Shown piece by piece: positions 5,481 through 5,691 of a stretch of DNA of 5,691 nt (position 1 is its first letter; the number at the start of each line of letters is the position of its first letter). The stretch comes from Planctomycetota bacterium (GTDB lineage Bacteria > Planctomycetota > Phycisphaerae > SM23-33 > FEN-1343). The stretch is taken from contig JABMQG010000286.1 in NCBI GenBank assembly GCA_013203365.1, positions 1-5,691 on the forward strand, in the 5' to 3' direction. The notes under the pieces are model-generated. The model did no database searches. It saw only the letters and a program-made list of their open reading frames with translations, and was not told the DNA's origin. Made by a program: the position numbers and the translations under genes.

Positions 5481-5691
5481 ATGGATGGATTCGTTCACCT
5501 GCACGTACATTCGCATTATTCGCTGCTGGACGGCGGCACCACGCTGGGCAATCTGGTGGAGGGGGCCAAACAGTTGCAGATGTCCTCGCTGGCCCTAACC
5601 GACCACGGGAACCTGTTCGGGGCGGTCGAGTTCTACGAAACGTGCAAGGCCGCCGGCATCAAGCCGATTGTGGGCATGGAGGCCTACATAT
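5481..5691 (+). CDS. dnaE: DNA polymerase III alpha subunit, N-terminal part (PHP domain)
   Basis: The first 70 codons of the replicative polymerase catalytic subunit are present; the gene continues past the right edge. The start of the PHP domain is plain: FVHLHVHSHYSLLDGG (residues 4-19), LALTDHGNLFGAVEFY (37-52) and GIKPIVGMEAY (59-69). Both H8/H10 of the HxH motif and D41-H42 of TDHGN are present. Escherichia coli DnaE has lost the equivalent histidines, so this protein may keep a metal-binding, proofreading-type PHP site; the remaining ligands lie outside the window. The ATG at 5481 is preceded by GGAAAG (5466-5471) at 9 nt, a moderate Shine-Dalgarno. The gene lies 183 bp after dnaA on the same strand. 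DnaE is favoured over PolC because the PHP domain starts at residue 4, without the N-terminal OB region of PolC. Confidence 0.93.
   Translation, partial: MDGFVHLHVHSHYSLLDGGTTLGNLVEGAKQLQMSSLALTDHGNLFGAVEFYETCKAAGIKPIVGMEAYI

Noticed and set aside
5243..5482. A 79-codon minus-strand frame across the dnaA-dnaE gap
   Set aside because: It overlaps the end of dnaA and the start of dnaE, and lacks motifs or a convincing ribosome-binding site.

Overview
The window reads as a stretch of bacterial chromosome of moderately high G+C. It carries two complete genes and two genes cut by the window edges. The gene set and protein styles (a UroD/MtaA-like protein that is not HemE, pyruvate phosphate dikinase, a full-length DnaA, and a DnaE with an intact-looking PHP start) suggest a Planctomycetota-type organism. 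That assignment comes from resemblance only and is moderate to low in confidence.

Layout. From 433 leftward on the minus strand runs the first 144 codons of a uroporphyrinogen-decarboxylase-family protein. A divergent intergenic region (434-864) follows, holding a candidate promoter for each flanking gene, a 12-bp direct repeat, small inverted repeats and a long ppdK leader. ppdK (865-3570, plus) encodes pyruvate, phosphate dikinase with all recognisable catalytic residues. The 383-bp gap 3571-3953 holds weak terminator-like hairpins, a good sigma-70-type promoter and a leader with several clear stem-loops. That leader also has a possible 27-codon small ORF and two near-match DnaA boxes. dnaA (3954-5297, plus) is a complete four-domain replication initiator. 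A 183-bp gap with an extended -10 promoter separates it from the first 70 codons of dnaE (5481 onward), the catalytic subunit of DNA polymerase III.

How the genes work together. DnaA and DnaE are both core replication proteins, initiation and elongation respectively. PPDK interconverts pyruvate and phosphoenolpyruvate in central carbon metabolism and has no direct mechanistic link to replication. Each gene appears to have its own promoter, so this looks like neighbouring single-gene units rather than one operon. No mobile element, CRISPR array, tRNA or rRNA was recognised.

The protein-coding content is ordinary. The part most worth a second look is the dnaA leader (about 3699-3953), whose successive hairpins could be an undescribed structured RNA or a regulatory leader. 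This rests on base pairing seen by eye and has not been tested by folding or covariation.
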